Shown here: in pieces, positions 7,091 through 8,111 of the stretch | Layout: every line of letters begins with the position of its first letter | How positions within the stretch are numbered: position 1 is the stretch's first letter | Assembly: GCA_946482345.1 (NCBI GenBank) | Contig: CAMLRJ010000132.1 | Location: 1-8,111, forward strand | Source: an uncultured Cellvibrio sp. | GTDB taxonomy: Bacteria > Pseudomonadota > Gammaproteobacteria > Pseudomonadales > Cellvibrionaceae | Reading direction: 5' to 3' | DNA: 8,111 bases | Notes under the pieces: model-generated | What the model was told of the DNA's origin: nothing | Databases searched by the model: none | The model's input: only the letters and a program-made list of their open reading frames with translations | Made by a program: the position numbers and the translations under genes

Positions 7091-8111
7091 ATGAGTCTTG
7101 ATGCTCAACAAAAGCGGGACCTCTTGTTAAAACTCTTATCCGGTAAAAATAAACCGGATATAGATAGCAATAGAAATGACATCGCAATTATCGGCCTGAA
7201 CGGGCGTTATCCACAGTCACCATCAATTGATGAATTTTGGAAAAATTTGTGCGCTGGCAAAAATTGTATTTCAGATGTGCCTGCCGAAAGATGGAAATGG
7301 CAAGAGTTTACTGAAAAGGAATCAGATGATTATTCTCGTCGTCGTGCTGGTTTTATCGAAGATGTGGATAAGTTTGATCCCTTGTTTTTTGGTATTTCAC
7401 CGCGTGAAGCAGAAAGAATGGATCCTCAGGAAAGACTTTTTCTGGAATCCTCCTGGCATGCAATTGAGGACGCAGGCTACACTCCGGGAACTCTGTGCAA
7501 GGAAGAATCCCGTGTCGGTGTGTTTGCTGGTGTAATGAATGCCAACTATTCGATTATGGGATCCCAATTCTGGCGAGAAAATCTTCAACAAAATAAAGTC
7601 TATGCATGCAATCCCACCTTTTGGTCAATCGCCAATCGCATTTCCTTTACCTTTGATTTTACCGGGCCCAGTTTTGCTGTTGATTCTGCTTGCTCATCTT
7701 CGCTTACCGCCATTCATTTAGCCTGTGAAAGTTTAAAGCGTGGTGAATGTGAAGTGGCATTGGCGGGTGGCGTTAATTTGATTTTGCATCCGGCACAACT
7801 CGATAGTTTGGCCAAAATGAATATGTTGTCCAAAAAAGGCAATTGCCATACTTTCGGTGCCGATTCGGATGGATTTACTGATGGCGAAGGTGTGGGCGTT
7901 GTCATTCTCAAACCACTCGAAAAAGCCTTGAAAGATAAAGACAATATTTATGCGGTGATCCAGGCATCAGCGGTTAACTCCGGTGGTAAAACCAGTGGTT
8001 ACACAGTACCTAACCCTAATGCTCAAGCTAGCCTGATTGAAAAAACCATTAAGCAAGCAGGAATTAATCCGCGCGATATTTCTTATATAGAAGCACACGG
8101 TACAGGCACTC
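7091..8111 (+). CDS. Trans-AT type I polyketide synthase, next subunit, 3'-truncated (starts with KS-C)
   Basis: This is the start of the next megasynthase subunit; 340 complete codons are visible with no stop, and the frame runs off the window edge. ATG 7091 is chosen because of the AAGGAG seven bases upstream and because the codon two before the ATG is an in-frame TAG (7085-7087), so no earlier start is possible. A short N-terminal segment (residues 1-29, with a possible helix around KRDLLLKLLSG) precedes a ketosynthase that begins at DIAIIGLNGRYP (30-41). Active-site Cys201 lies in DSACSSSLTAIH and His336 in HGTGT; the third catalytic residue, the KSNIGH His, is beyond the window. It is predicted to receive the chain from ACP-B of the upstream protein. 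The gene directly follows the first in the same orientation, so they form one operon. Later domains are unknown. Confidence 0.95.
   Translation, partial: MSLDAQQKRDLLLKLLSGKNKPDIDSNRNDIAIIGLNGRYPQSPSIDEFWKNLCAGKNCISDVPAERWKWQEFTEKESDDYSRRRAGFIEDVDKFDPLFFGISPREAERMDPQERLFLESSWHAIEDAGYTPGTLCKEESRVGVFAGVMNANYSIMGSQFWRENLQQNKVYACNPTFWSIANRISFTFDFTGPSFAVDSACSSSLTAIHLACESLKRGECEVALAGGVNLILHPAQLDSLAKMNMLSKKGNCHTFGADSDGFTDGEGVGVVILKPLEKALKDKDNIYAVIQASAVNSGGKTSGYTVPNPNAQASLIEKTIKQAGINPRDISYIEAHGTGT
7178..8111 (+). other. KS-C, ketosynthase domain, C-terminal end outside window
   Basis: This ketosynthase shows the family landmarks DPQERLFLESSW (111-122), DFTGPS (189-194), Cys201 and His336. It differs from KS-A and KS-B in several positions. 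The active-site motif is DSACSSS rather than the DTMCSSS of KS-B. The loop after it reads FGADSDGFTDGEGVG rather than FG(A/E)GGxGYVPGEGVG, and NSGGKTSGY replaces NHGGKxNGY. This suggests a different KS clade and so a different incoming beta-substituent preference, though no clade was computed. Confidence 0.93.

Noticed and set aside
7227..7721. Short plus-strand frames inside the second gene
   Set aside because: They overlap the conserved KS-C frame, which carries the DSACSSS and HGTGT motifs; these are frame shadows.

Overview
The window is almost entirely coding. It holds part of a modular trans-acyltransferase (trans-AT) type I polyketide synthase assembly line on the + strand: one very large gene cut at its 5' end (2-7063), and the start of a second megasynthase gene (from 7091) cut at the 3' edge. 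No other gene, RNA, mobile element or CRISPR array can be supported. The organism is most likely a Gram-negative bacterium. Base composition is AT-leaning (roughly 40% GC by eye, not computed), arginine uses mainly CGT/CGC with some AGA, and the second gene has a strong AAGGAG ribosome binding site. A gammaproteobacterium would fit, but the window has no taxonomic marker, so this is weak.

Gene 1, reading 5' to 3', encodes: the C-terminal half of a ketosynthase (KS-A), a KS-flanking linker, a dehydratase (DH-A), a ketoreductase (KR-A), an acyl carrier protein (ACP-A), a complete KS-B with its linker, DH-B, ACP-B, and a helical C-terminal tail. No acyltransferase domain sits after either KS. 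The flanking linker runs straight into a degenerate LPxYPFxxxxYW-type boundary and then the DH, which is the trans-AT layout; a free-standing AT must load the ACPs and lies outside the window. Gene 2 begins with a short N-terminal segment and KS-C, and is cut just after the HGTGT motif.

In the expected chemistry, module A (KS-DH-KR-ACP) extends by one malonyl unit, reduces the beta-ketone with a B-type-like KR and dehydrates it to an alkene. Module B (KS-DH-ACP) has no KR of its own, so its DH has no obvious beta-hydroxyl substrate. The chain then passes to KS-C on the next protein. The main puzzle is module B: its KS keeps all three catalytic residues and its DH keeps the catalytic His/Asp pair, while DH-A upstream has a degraded motif. 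This could mean reduction in trans, or that DH-B does the dehydration for module A.

The two genes are 27 bp apart, in the same reading frame, and separated by three in-frame TAG codons. They are almost certainly co-transcribed.
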